10,789 bases of DNA from JASEHD01 sp964471945 (lineage in GTDB: Bacteria > Bacteroidota > Ignavibacteria > UBA10030 > SZUA-254): contig CAYYIJ010000075.1 of assembly GCA_964471945.1 (NCBI GenBank), positions 1-10,789 of the forward strand. Direction: 5' to 3'. A program made the position numbers and the translations under genes. Below the pieces are notes generated by a model. It made no database searches. It was given only the letters and a program-made list of their open reading frames with translations, and was not told the origin of the DNA. Of this stretch, positions 1 to 8,400 are shown in pieces. The number at the start of each line of letters is the position of its first letter. The first letter of the stretch is position 1.

Positions 1-1319
1 GCATCACGCGTACCAATACCAACACCCCAATCTGAGCGGAGCGTTCTCCAATCGAGAGCTTTGTATCCTTTGAATGGCGAGGCATTATCATCTGCGTCTG
101 CGATATATCCTGCATCTGCGAAAAAGATTATGTTGACGTTTCGTAAAAGCCACGAGGGAAAGAATTCGACGTCATCGAACATTTTGCCATTTACAACATA
201 CTCGATGTTTGCCAAAAGCATTCTATTTCCGGAAAACTCCTTGAATCGAAACGCAGGCAAAGTGCTAAGCCCGCCAAGATCAAATTCCTTCTGCGGTGGA
301 ACAACGCCAGTCGCTGATCCAGCTCTTAAGCGTATATTCACGTTATCATACCTGCTGACTGGTTGGTATCGCCTAACGTCAACTATGTACGAGTAAAAGT
401 CGAAATCTCCACCGAGCGATTTGGTGGCAATCTCAACACTGGCAGAGGCGCTCCATCCTCCGGTAAAAATTCGCCGTGATTCTGTCGAGTGTATTTTAAA
501 AGTTGTCAAAATACTCTTTATACGGCCCTCGGCAATTGCAGGGTTCTCACGGAAAACTTTATCACCGCCAAAGATCGACCAATTTGTTTTTTGCTCGAGT
601 GTTTCGTACAAATCATTCCGATAAGCAACCTGGAATTGAAAATCCGAACGGAGCCAACGCTGGTATAAACCAGAAAAGATGGAAAAGCCCTCTCTCCCAA
701 AATAATCCCGATAATCATCACGTAGAATCAAAGCGGCGAGGTTGTTTTCATCGATATCGATCAGCCATTGGTCGCGTGTATCGGTTAAACTGTGTCCCTC
801 AACTCCTACTTCAAAGATGCGGCTGCCTGTTCCGAGCTGCTGCGCCCCACCAATTCCACCGCGCCAGCGGTGTGATTTAAATCCATAACCACCCGATGCA
901 AACAGCGTCAGTTTTCTTTGGTTCCAATAATATTTTTGTGGATAGTTCAATCCGAGGAATAGTCCTTCCACCCTATTATAGCGAAAAAGTATGTTTTCAT
1001 CAACCATTTCCCAAGGAAAAACCGGGAAAATATTTCTAACAATTCCACGCTCAGGAGATACAGCATACAAGTTCATTGAATTTTTAGTCTTACGTTTTCG
1101 CGGACGGGGTTCATCCAAAATATCGGCATCTCCATTTGGTTCATCGCGGAAGATATATGTTCCTAATTTCTCATCGAATCGGTCGAAAATGTTTTCCACC
1201 ATTGAGTCGATATTAGATCGGAATTTCGATTTATCAATTTCTTCTTGCGCCATTAGTAAAAGAGAACTTTGAAAAATAAAGCCAATCAAGCCGATTAAAA
1301 GAAAAATGAAAGTCTTCAT
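1..1319 (-). CDS. Omp85/BamA-like outer membrane beta-barrel protein, 3'-truncated by window edge
   Basis: The frame is open from an ATG at 1319 to the left edge (439 codons plus two bases), so the C-terminus lies outside the window. Residues 1-24 (MKTFIFLLIG... ending LLMAQ) form a signal peptide with a cut probably after MAQ. Residues 25-100 are charged and include a basic patch, PRPRKRKTKN. From about residue 112 (RYNRVEGLFLGLN) alternating hydrophobic and aromatic strands suggest an outer membrane barrel. Residues 347-374 (LGG, then LPAFRFKEF, then SGNRMLLANIEY) match the conserved region of the Omp85 superfamily, where L-R-G-Y/F is usual. No POTRA domain is visible, since the N-terminal stretch is too short. 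Known Omp85 proteins insert or export proteins or lipids at the outer membrane. The substrate here is unknown. An AAGGA ribosome site lies 7 nt upstream, and the gene starts 18 bp after the four-repeat exported protein, so they are likely co-transcribed. Confidence is high for a barrel and moderate for the superfamily. Confidence 0.8.
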   Translation of the reverse strand, partial: MKTFIFLLIGLIGFIFQSSLLLMAQEEIDKSKFRSNIDSMVENIFDRFDEKLGTYIFRDEPNGDADILDEPRPRKRKTKNSMNLYAVSPERGIVRNIFPVFPWEMVDENILFRYNRVEGLFLGLNYPQKYYWNQRKLTLFASGGYGFKSHRWRGGIGGAQQLGTGSRIFEVGVEGHSLTDTRDQWLIDIDENNLAALILRDDYRDYFGREGFSIFSGLYQRWLRSDFQFQVAYRNDLYETLEQKTNWSIFGGDKVFRENPAIAEGRIKSILTTFKIHSTESRRIFTGGWSASASVEIATKSLGGDFDFYSYIVDVRRYQPVSRYDNVNIRLRAGSATGVVPPQKEFDLGGLSTLPAFRFKEFSGNRMLLANIEYVVNGKMFDDVEFFPSWLLRNVNIIFFADAGYIADADDNASPFKGYKALDWRTLRSDWGVGIGTRD

Positions 1320-1326
1320 AGAAAAT

Positions 1327-1331
1327 TCCTT
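1327..1331 (-). promoter_or_regulatory. Ribosome binding site of the Omp85-like gene
   Basis: AAGGA on the minus strand sits 7 nt before the ATG at 1319, inside the 18-bp gap after the upstream stop codon. It fixes the start of the barrel gene and shows that this organism uses Shine-Dalgarno sites at least for some operon-internal genes. Confidence 0.7.
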
Positions 1332-1337
1332 AAAAAA

Positions 1338-3140
1338 TTATTTATCAACATTGTAAAGAGTTATTCCCCACATTGTCGGATCATCGGGAGAATCGGTATT
1401 CCAATTTTTGAATGAATGTGAATCGTCAGAGACATAATGAAGTGTGTAATCGCCTTTTTCAAGGAGGATTGTTGTTGATGCCGAACGATTTTTACGGCCG
1501 CCGCCAGCATGGAATGTCATTGAATAAGTCATTTCCCATACAATTTCTTTTGTTTTCGCGTTTTCGATCCATCCGTAATCGTACATTTCACGATTGAGCC
1601 CTTCACCAAGCGCATAAACTCGGATTCTTGTTGTATTGTCAAGATGAAATGCCTGCGTTCTATCTGCATTATCTTCCACACGAACGATCTGAGCGATGAT
1701 TCCCATTTCCCAAGGTTTAACGTTTCGTTCGACAATATTCATGCTGAATTTATCGTCTCCCCCATAGATTGTTATACCGTAATGTTCGGTATCAAATGGT
1801 GGATTATCATTCCAGGCATCATACGCATGTGAGTCATCTGTTTGATAATAAATGGTGTACGTCCCTCTGGGGAGTGCAATAAACTCATCAATCAAACGAT
1901 TCTTTTTAGCTCCACCCGCATGCTCACTTTTATCTGGATCGAAAGTCCAAACTTTCTCGCGTGATTTTGCATTTATTATCCAGCCATGGTCAGCCATTTT
2001 TTTTCTCGAATAACCTCTTTCTCCGATTGCATAAATACGAATAGTGGCATCTTCTTTTAGTGTGAAGCTTATATTGCGGGTTTCATCATCGCCAAGCTTA
2101 ACAAGTTGAACAATGACGTTTCGTTCTTCTTTAGCTGCTGATGTAAGCACAAAGCTCTCGATGTTTTGTTCATCGGTTGCAATAAGCGTAATCCCATAGT
2201 TGAAAGGATCGCTTGGCGGCGCTGCATTCCAATCGAGAAACGAATGTGAATCATCGGTATTATAATAGAGCATATAATCACCAACGGGGAAAGAGAAAAC
2301 TGCGTCACATTTTCTATTTTTATTATCACCACCGGCTGATTGTGACCGAATTTTTTTCATATCAAAAATTCGCTTACGCGTTTTCAAGTCAATTATCCAC
2401 CCATAGTCAGCATATTCATCTGAATAATCTTTTTCACCAAGAGCATAGATTCGAATTGACATCGGTTTACTAACAGAGAATCGCTGGCGGATACGTTCAT
2501 TTTCACCAAGTTGATTTGCCCTGAAAAGCATATGAGAGAATTCCCTCGGTGGATTGAAGGTCTCAACACCTTGAACATCATCATCAACATAAGCTGATAT
2601 TTCCCACTTCTTTGCTTGCTGTCTCCAATCCGCGTAATAACCGTCACCAAAAAATTCTTCAATCCAATTTAGAAATCCTCTCCTTCGGTTTTCTTTATCA
2701 TCGCTGCCATTATCACGCCGTCTATCAATGTTTATTGTATAATTTGAAAATATAGAACTTCCAACATATCCATGAGCAGAGAAATAAATTTCATAAATTC
2801 CCTTGGGTAATTTAATTATCTCATCGCATTTACGGAATTGATTTTGCTTTGATGTATTATCCCGATCCATCGTCCAAACGACTTCGCGTGTGTCAGCATC
2901 TATAATCCAGCCATAAGCATACATGCCCTGATTAGATAAGGAAGATTTTTTTTTACCACCGCCGATTGCATAAATATGTACTTTTACATCAGATGGAAGC
3001 AAGAAACCACCACTCTTTACCTCGGCTTGTGTAAAATCTTTTAATTGAATAATTAGTCGTTCACCCGCAAAAGACCGTGATAGAGCAAACACAAATAACA
3101 GAAAAATTATCGACAAACGCATATAACAATCAATTTTCAT
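1338..3140 (-). CDS. Exported protein with four tandem copies of an uncharacterised domain
   Basis: This is a 600-residue protein with a signal peptide (about residues 1-25, hydrophobic core LSIIFLLFVFAL, cut likely after SFA). An alternative start at Met7 would give a more typical signal peptide, and neither start has a clear Shine-Dalgarno site. The mature part holds four copies of one domain at about residues 28-138, 200-320, 339-460 and 478-598. Each copy has I-R-I/V-Y-A-I/L-G-E, then YGWI, AGG..KNR, a PKG-Y-T/Y-hydrophobic strand, DDSHS/A, W-N, and a closing Y/W-GITL/I. The first copy keeps IYAIG, YGWII and RKCDE but has lost the AGG and DDSH parts. A charged linker (about 139-199) separates copies one and two. 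No membrane segment follows the signal peptide, so the product is probably periplasmic or surface-exposed. I do not recognise a named family. It is the first gene of a unit with the downstream Omp85-like barrel, which suggests a shared envelope role. Confidence 0.85.
   Translation of the reverse strand: MKIDCYMRLSIIFLLFVFALSRSFAGERLIIQLKDFTQAEVKSGGFLLPSDVKVHIYAIGGGKKKSSLSNQGMYAYGWIIDADTREVVWTMDRDNTSKQNQFRKCDEIIKLPKGIYEIYFSAHGYVGSSIFSNYTINIDRRRDNGSDDKENRRRGFLNWIEEFFGDGYYADWRQQAKKWEISAYVDDDVQGVETFNPPREFSHMLFRANQLGENERIRQRFSVSKPMSIRIYALGEKDYSDEYADYGWIIDLKTRKRIFDMKKIRSQSAGGDNKNRKCDAVFSFPVGDYMLYYNTDDSHSFLDWNAAPPSDPFNYGITLIATDEQNIESFVLTSAAKEERNVIVQLVKLGDDETRNISFTLKEDATIRIYAIGERGYSRKKMADHGWIINAKSREKVWTFDPDKSEHAGGAKKNRLIDEFIALPRGTYTIYYQTDDSHAYDAWNDNPPFDTEHYGITIYGGDDKFSMNIVERNVKPWEMGIIAQIVRVEDNADRTQAFHLDNTTRIRVYALGEGLNREMYDYGWIENAKTKEIVWEMTYSMTFHAGGGRKNRSASTTILLEKGDYTLHYVSDDSHSFKNWNTDSPDDPTMWGITLYNVDK
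1347..3059 (-). repeat. Four protein-level tandem repeats inside the 600-residue exported protein
   Basis: The repeats cover bases 2727-3059, 2181-2543, 1761-2126 and 1347-1709 on the minus strand. The IRIY-type strand recurs at residues 54, 229, 367 and 506. The last three copies therefore have a period of 138-139 residues, while copies one and two are 175 apart because of an extra charged linker. The copies have diverged at DNA level, so the duplication is old rather than a recent slippage product. Confidence 0.85.
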
Positions 3141-3173
3141 GGGTTATTAAAATGTTCTATTTTCTCATCAATC

Positions 3174-3201
3174 ATTGTAGCTGGTTAAATTTACGATGTA
3201 A
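3174..3201 (-). promoter_or_regulatory. Candidate promoter for the four-repeat protein / Omp85-like unit
   Basis: On the minus strand TTACAT (3201-3196) and TACAAT (3179-3174) are separated by 16 bp and would give a leader of roughly 25-30 nt before the ATG at 3140. The -10 box is one base from the sigma-70 consensus, while the -35 box is weak. If the organism uses a Bacteroidetes-type sigma factor this reading may be wrong. Confidence 0.25.
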
Positions 3202-3221
3202 TGCGATGAATGTTGCATATG

Positions 3222-3251
3222 TTGCTATAAAATAACTATCTTGCTTATCAT
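3222..3251 (+). promoter_or_regulatory. Candidate promoter for the kinase-macrodomain unit
   Basis: TTGCTA (3222-3227) and TATCAT (3246-3251) are spaced by 18 bp. The -10 box is one base from consensus. Transcription would begin near 3258, downstream of a possible TTG start at 3241 but upstream of the ATG at 3277. This is one reason to prefer the ATG. Confidence 0.3.
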
Positions 3252-3276
3252 TATTGATTGTAATATTTTGACTGTT

Positions 3277-4905
3277 ATGGTAAAGGAAATTACTTTTTTC
3301 GATATAGTTAATAAGAATGTGCTTTTTCAAGGTGTGGAAAAACCGCTTATCCACGAATTTTTCGATGCGATGCAAGAACATAAATTTTCGAACGGCTCAA
3401 TTATCTTCGGGGATGGAGACGAAGGTAATTCCCTTTTCCTCGTGTTATCTGGGGGTGTGAAAATATCAAAGCTAATGAAAAATGGAGAAGAGATCGTCCT
3501 TGGAATCTTACATGAGGGTGATTTTTTTGGCGAATTAGATTTAATTGATAGGAGACGCCGATCTGCGAGTGCGGTTGCAATTGGCAGTTGCAGGCTTGCC
3601 CGTCTTGGAAAACGCGAATTCGACAAACTGCTTAAAATCAGTCCTGCGTTTATGCTAAATCTTCTTCATATGATAACCCTCCGCTTACGCACGAACAATC
3701 TGACGTACGTTCTTCATCAAGAAACGAACCTTGTTACACTTCATTCACAACTTGAGAAAACTCGTAAGCTTATTGAAGCTACCAAAATAGTAAACTCATT
3801 GCTTGATCTTGATCAGCTTCTCGATCTGATTTTTCAAACCGCAGCCCGCACTGTGGGAGCAGATAGAGGAACGCTATATCTCATAGATGAAGCAACAAAA
3901 GAACTATGGTCGAAGGTTCAGAAAGGATCTTCAAAAATTGAAATCCGCTTGCCAATGGGTGTCGGTATCGCAGGCACCGTTGCCTCAGAAGGAAAAATTG
4001 TTAATCTTCCCGACGCATACAAAGACCCACGATTCAATCCTAACATCGATCAACTAACTGGATACCAGACTAAATCTACGCTTTGTATGCCGATGAAAAA
4101 CAAGGATGGTAAAATCATCGGAGTGTTTCAACTTTTAAATAAAACTAAGGAACCATTTACTAAGGAAGATGAGGAGTTTATCGAAGCATTTTCTGTGCAC
4201 GCGTCTATAGCAATAGAAAATGCTAAATTTGCACAGCGAATGGCTCAAAGCGAAAGCTTATCGGCTGTTGGCAAAATGGCTAGCACAATAATACACGACA
4301 TAAAAAATCCAATGAGCGTTTTACGTCTTTCAGCGCAAATAATCAAAAAACGAACGGACGATAAGGAAACCGCAAAAATTACCGATGATATGATACATCA
4401 AATAGATCGGTTTGTGGTAATGACACAAGAGATTTTGGACTTCGCCCGCGGAGTAAGCTCGCTAAATATCCAGACTGTTGATTTTAAGGAAACAATAGAA
4501 TCGTTCCTATTTGTTGTTGAAAAAGAACTTTCACGGCGTAAAGTGAAGATAGTCAGGAATTTCAAATTTTCAGGAAAATTGAAATTAGATCCCGATAAAC
4601 TACTCCGAGTTTTCTTGAACGTAACTGGAAATGCAGCCGATGCTATGTCTATGGGGGGTATAATATCTATTAAAACATACCAAGCAGATCATTGGTTGGC
4701 TATCGAATTTGCTGACCAAGGATGTGGTATGACTGAAGATGTTAGGTCGAAAATCTTCGATCCATTTTTCACGCATGGAAAAAAACACGGAACAGGTCTT
4801 GGCATGGCAATCGTCAAAAAAATCATCAACGACCATAAAGGAAAAGTTAAAATCGATAGCAAGATTGGTAAGGGCACAACTGTTAGTATTTATCTTCCTC
4901 TCTAA
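3277..4905 (+). CDS. Soluble sensor histidine kinase: cNMP-binding, GAF, HisKA, HATPase
   Basis: The product has 542 residues from the ATG. A CRP-like cyclic-nucleotide-binding domain spans about 20-135 and has a phosphate-binding cassette FFGELDLIDRRRRSASA that keeps the Gly-Glu and Arg-Ser positions used for cNMP binding. A GAF domain spans about 165-315 and ends in NK-(4)-F-TKE-DE (N288, K289, F294, D298, E299), the NKFDE signature of cyclic-nucleotide GAF domains. The HisKA H-box is IIHDIKNPMS, with His340 as the likely phosphate acceptor. The ATPase domain has an N-box around N448/N452, D480-x-G-x-G, FDPFFT and GTGLG (505-509). All catalytic motifs look intact. There is no membrane segment, so it should sense an internal signal. 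The stop overlaps the start of the macrodomain gene. A TTG at 3241 could extend the protein by 12 residues. No response regulator is nearby, so the target is unknown. Confidence 0.92.
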   Translation: MVKEITFFDIVNKNVLFQGVEKPLIHEFFDAMQEHKFSNGSIIFGDGDEGNSLFLVLSGGVKISKLMKNGEEIVLGILHEGDFFGELDLIDRRRRSASAVAIGSCRLARLGKREFDKLLKISPAFMLNLLHMITLRLRTNNLTYVLHQETNLVTLHSQLEKTRKLIEATKIVNSLLDLDQLLDLIFQTAARTVGADRGTLYLIDEATKELWSKVQKGSSKIEIRLPMGVGIAGTVASEGKIVNLPDAYKDPRFNPNIDQLTGYQTKSTLCMPMKNKDGKIIGVFQLLNKTKEPFTKEDEEFIEAFSVHASIAIENAKFAQRMAQSESLSAVGKMASTIIHDIKNPMSVLRLSAQIIKKRTDDKETAKITDDMIHQIDRFVVMTQEILDFARGVSSLNIQTVDFKETIESFLFVVEKELSRRKVKIVRNFKFSGKLKLDPDKLLRVFLNVTGNAADAMSMGGIISIKTYQADHWLAIEFADQGCGMTEDVRSKIFDPFFTHGKKHGTGLGMAIVKKIINDHKGKVKIDSKIGKGTTVSIYLPL

Positions 4906-5447
4906 TGATGCGAATATCAATAAATCACAACTCGATTGAAATTGTTCAAGGAGACATTGCCGAGCAAGATACAGATGCAATCGTGAATGCAGCGAATAAT
5001 CATTTCTGGATGGGCGGCGGAGTCGCGGGTGCAATTAAAAGAAAAGGCGGTGAGGAAATTGAAAGAGAAGCAATAACCAAAGGACCTGTCGAAGTTGGTC
5101 AAGCTGTGATAACATCAGGTGGGAAGCTAAAGGCAAAATATGTGATTCATGCAGCGGTTATGGGACAAGACCTTCACACCGATGCAGATAAAATAAAAAT
5201 GGCAACACAAAATTCCTTATTGCTTGCAGAGAAACAAAATTTCAATTCACTCAGTTTTCCAGCACTTGGAACAGGGATCGGGGGATTTTCAGTTTTTCAT
5301 TGTGCGAAGATCATGCTAACAGAAGCAATCGAATTTCTTATGAACTCGAAAAATCTTCATATAATTCTATTCGTTCTTTTCGATAAGCAGACATTCGAGG
5401 CATTCGAACAGGAGTTGAAGCTTCAGTTTTCATCAAAGAGACATTGA
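4905..5447 (+). CDS. Macrodomain protein (ADP-ribose binding, TTHA0132-like)
   Basis: This single-domain, 180-residue protein has no signal peptide. Macrodomain signatures are in order: VQGDI (14-18), DAIVNAANN (24-32), GGGVAGAIKRKGG (37-49), KYVIHAA (78-84) and the phosphate-loop ALGTGIGGF (120-128). By memory it is closest to small stand-alone macrodomains such as Thermus TTHA0132. Relatives bind ADP-ribose, and many remove ADP-ribose from proteins or deacetylate O-acetyl-ADP-ribose. Which activity applies here cannot be told from sequence alone. The first ATG shares one base with the kinase stop codon (TAATG), and a second ATG follows directly at 4908. No Shine-Dalgarno site is visible, so translation probably depends on ribosomes finishing the kinase. 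It lacks the C-terminal part of DarG-type antitoxins and no DarT toxin is adjacent. Confidence 0.93.
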   Translation: MMRISINHNSIEIVQGDIAEQDTDAIVNAANNHFWMGGGVAGAIKRKGGEEIEREAITKGPVEVGQAVITSGGKLKAKYVIHAAVMGQDLHTDADKIKMATQNSLLLAEKQNFNSLSFPALGTGIGGFSVFHCAKIMLTEAIEFLMNSKNLHIILFVLFDKQTFEAFEQELKLQFSSKRH

Positions 5448-5479
5448 GAATCTAACCTTTTAAAAAACGTATTCTGTTA
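5448..5479. other. Convergent gap between macrodomain gene and DUF4175-like gene
   Basis: The two stop codons face each other across 32 bp. I find no hairpin followed by a T-run for either direction. The minus strand has a T6 run but no stem before it. Termination may be Rho-dependent or may lie inside the opposing genes. Confidence 0.5.
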
Positions 5480-8400
5480 CTACTGCTTTATTTCTTCCCT
5501 CTCCAGCCTCTCAAAATATTTTTTGATCAACTCTTCGTAGTCTTTAGTAAATTTACCTTCAAGTACTTTTAGCAGTTCTTCTCGAAGCTTGTTCTTTCCT
5601 TCCTGTGTGGAAAGCTCTATATTCTCAGGACTCGTACGAAAAATATTTTTCCCAACATCTGCTCTTCGACGTTTCTCATAGTCTCTTTCACGCATCGACT
5701 TTGTAGATTCGAGAAGCCGTGAAAGTATTCGTTCCTGTTTTTGAAGTGTGTTTGGATTTACATTTCCTTGTTGCAAGTCGGTTTGTACTTCCTGCATTTC
5801 TTGTGCTATGCGATCTAAGTCGCCAAGCAATCGGCTGTATTCACCAGTGTTTTTTGCTTCTTGAGCTAATTGTTCAAGCGATTTTTGCATTGCTGCTTGA
5901 TTGCCACCTATCCGTTGATACTCGGCTTGCTGCTGCGTTGATAATTTATTCCCCTGCCCCAGTCCCATTGCTTGCTGGGTTTGTTGATTTATTGAACCTT
6001 GCTCGCCCGCCATCTGACCAAGCCGACCCATCAAACCGCTCATGCCCATTCCACATTGCTGACCCTGCATCATATTGCTGCACGCACCTTGTACTAACAT
6101 GGCGGCGCGGTTCAGCGAACCCATTGCTTCATTTTGTTTCTCTGATGATCCAACCGGATTGCGCATTTCCATTTGGTTCATCGACTCTTTCATTTGCTGC
6201 ATCGCTTTTCCAATTTCTTTTCCCATTTCAGGACTTACCGCAAATGTTTTTTTTCCAATCTCGCTCAGCGCAGACGCCACATTGGAAAGCGACTGCATGA
6301 TTTCGTTCTGTTTTTGTGTGCTTTCTCTGAAACGTTGTGAGTTCGGGTCTAATTTTTTTGTCTCTTCCGCTAAAGTTTCCTCGCTTCTCGATAATTCCAA
6401 AATGTTTTCCAACTGCTTACGCATCTGGTTGACTATTTGCTTCATCTGTTTATCTAACAATGCTTTCTGAGCTTGTTTTAACATATCATTGAAATCGCTC
6501 ATGTCTTTTTCTGCTTCACTCTGATTCTTTTGTGCGTCCTTCATGTTTCCAGATCGTATTTGCTTAATCGAGTTTTGCATCTTTTTCTTTGGCTGACTTT
6601 CTTGCATTTGCTGTTCGGCTTGTGCCATCTCATTAACAGGCATCTCTTTGGGGAATTCTTCCATCTTTTGTTTCAGGTCGGTTGTTTCCTTTTCCAACGA
6701 TTCTACTTTTTTCTGTAAATCGTTTTGTTTTTCTGCCAATACCTCCCGCTTTTTATTATCTGATGGCTCTGTTGCTGCTGTTTCTTTACTCAGCTCTTCT
6801 TGCTGTTTGATAAGCTCTTCCGTCCGTTTTATAAGCTCATCAAGTTTTTGTTCGATGTGAATTCTTTTTAACAGCTCGATTGTCCGCTCGAGACTTTGGC
6901 GAAAATGGTCTTCATTAAATTTTAACTGCTCCATAGCTTGTTTCATCTGCTCTGGCGATAATTGCTTCATTGATTCTTGAAGCTTTTTTAAGGCTTCACG
7001 CAGCTCGGGAGAGTTAATTTTTTCCATAAGTTTCTGAAGCTCAAGGTATTTTTCTAATGTTTCATCTGAGAGAAGTTTATTTTCTTCCATCTTATTGATC
7101 ATCTCATCCATTTTCTTCGAAACCTCGTCAAGCTTTTTTTTCATCGCATCGTATCGTTGACGCATTTCTTCAACTTTCTTTTGCTGCTGCCAATCCATTT
7201 TACCTCGATTCTTTTTCATCTCTCGATGAAATTCATCTATGTCTTCTTTCAACTCCTGGGTCTCTTTTGCGATCTGCTGCATAGATTCCATCGATTGTTG
7301 ATGTAATTCGGTAACGTCTGAGAATACTTCTTCTAAGGAGGGAAGGCGCACGATATACATTTCACTCCGGCTCGATTTCGGTCCACTTTCGTTATCATTG
7401 TCGAATACTTCAACATAATATGCAACAGCGTCTTCGGGAACTAAGCGAAGCGAAGAGATATCCCAATGATACCATGTATCGATCTGCACGCGGTTTTTTT
7501 CCGTAAGTGGAATTTCGATAAATGAAAATTCTTCTGCTGGTTGTTCATACTTTGATTGCACAAGACGATGAGCAAGCCGAAGGGAGGAAAATCCAAAGTC
7601 ATCCTTTAATCGGATGAAAAGATCGAGCTTCATCTGATCGGTGATATCAATGTTCTTTCCCGGCGCAAGTATCTCAATTGATGGATATTCATCAGGAATA
7701 ATTTTTATTGAATATTCAACCGGGTCAATATTAGTCAAACCATCATTATCTTTAAGCAGAAAATGATACGTAAAATTTTTTCTAATAGTGAATGATCCCT
7801 TTGCTTCATTATCCAAAATCTTCAGTTGGTTGTCAATACTATCGTTAAAGATCATTGCGGCGAAGGAAAGCTCTTTACTGCTAACGAGATTAATTTCTGC
7901 TTTTGATCCGGGATATGCTGAAATATCGCCGTTGTTTTCATCCATCACCTTAACAGGCATGTTGGTGTATGATGGGGGCGTAACCTTAAACTGAAACGAG
8001 CGAATCAACGGTCGATCAAGAACCTCGATTGTAAATTTATCGCTTCTTACATCTTCAGAAGAAGCATAATATTCAGTCGTTGATTTGATATTAGAAATTT
8101 CAGTTTTAAATACTCCTTCATTATTTAAATCTAACTTTTGCACATCGAAATCTATTTGCCCAAACATTCGTGTAGATAGAAATAAATTTTTTAAAGGTTT
8201 CCCGTGGGCTCGTATCATGATCGGAACATCTTGACCGCGAACCACTTCAACATTTCCCGGCTCTATGAATAATTGAACCTGAAGCATAGCTGCAAATGAT
8301 TTATCGAAGTTGGCGATTCGATAAAGTGTCCCAAAGAAATTTGATGGTGAAATTACAAGCACCATTAGGAAAATGCTGAAAGCGTAAGTCGTAATCTTTA

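Noticed and set aside
61..396. Plus-strand open frame opposite the Omp85-like gene
   Set aside because: The minus strand is open without a stop from 1319 to the window edge and gives clear barrel motifs, so this frame is its shadow.
1..3140. Classical two-partner secretion locus
   Set aside because: The exported protein lacks a recognisable TPS secretion domain or beta-helix repeats, and the barrel lacks visible POTRA domains, so the label is not supported.
3241..3276. TTG start for the kinase, adding 12 residues
   Set aside because: The added residues are not part of the cNMP domain, there is no ribosome site before the TTG, and the best promoter candidate would start transcription downstream of it. 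It remains possible but less likely than ATG at 3277.
4600..5034. Minus-strand open frame of 144 codons across the kinase-macrodomain junction
   Set aside because: It is antisense to two well-supported genes with intact motifs and shows no domain signature of its own.
4905..5447. Macrodomain as a DarG-type antitoxin
   Set aside because: DarG has an extra C-terminal domain and sits next to a DarT toxin. This protein is a single macrodomain, and its neighbours are a kinase and a convergent membrane gene.
5719..6300. Long plus-strand open frame of 193 codons opposite the DUF4175-like gene
   Set aside because: It lies entirely antisense to the coiled-coil region. Its Leu/Phe/Ser-rich product mirrors the Gln/Lys/Glu codons of the real gene, and it lacks a ribosome site.
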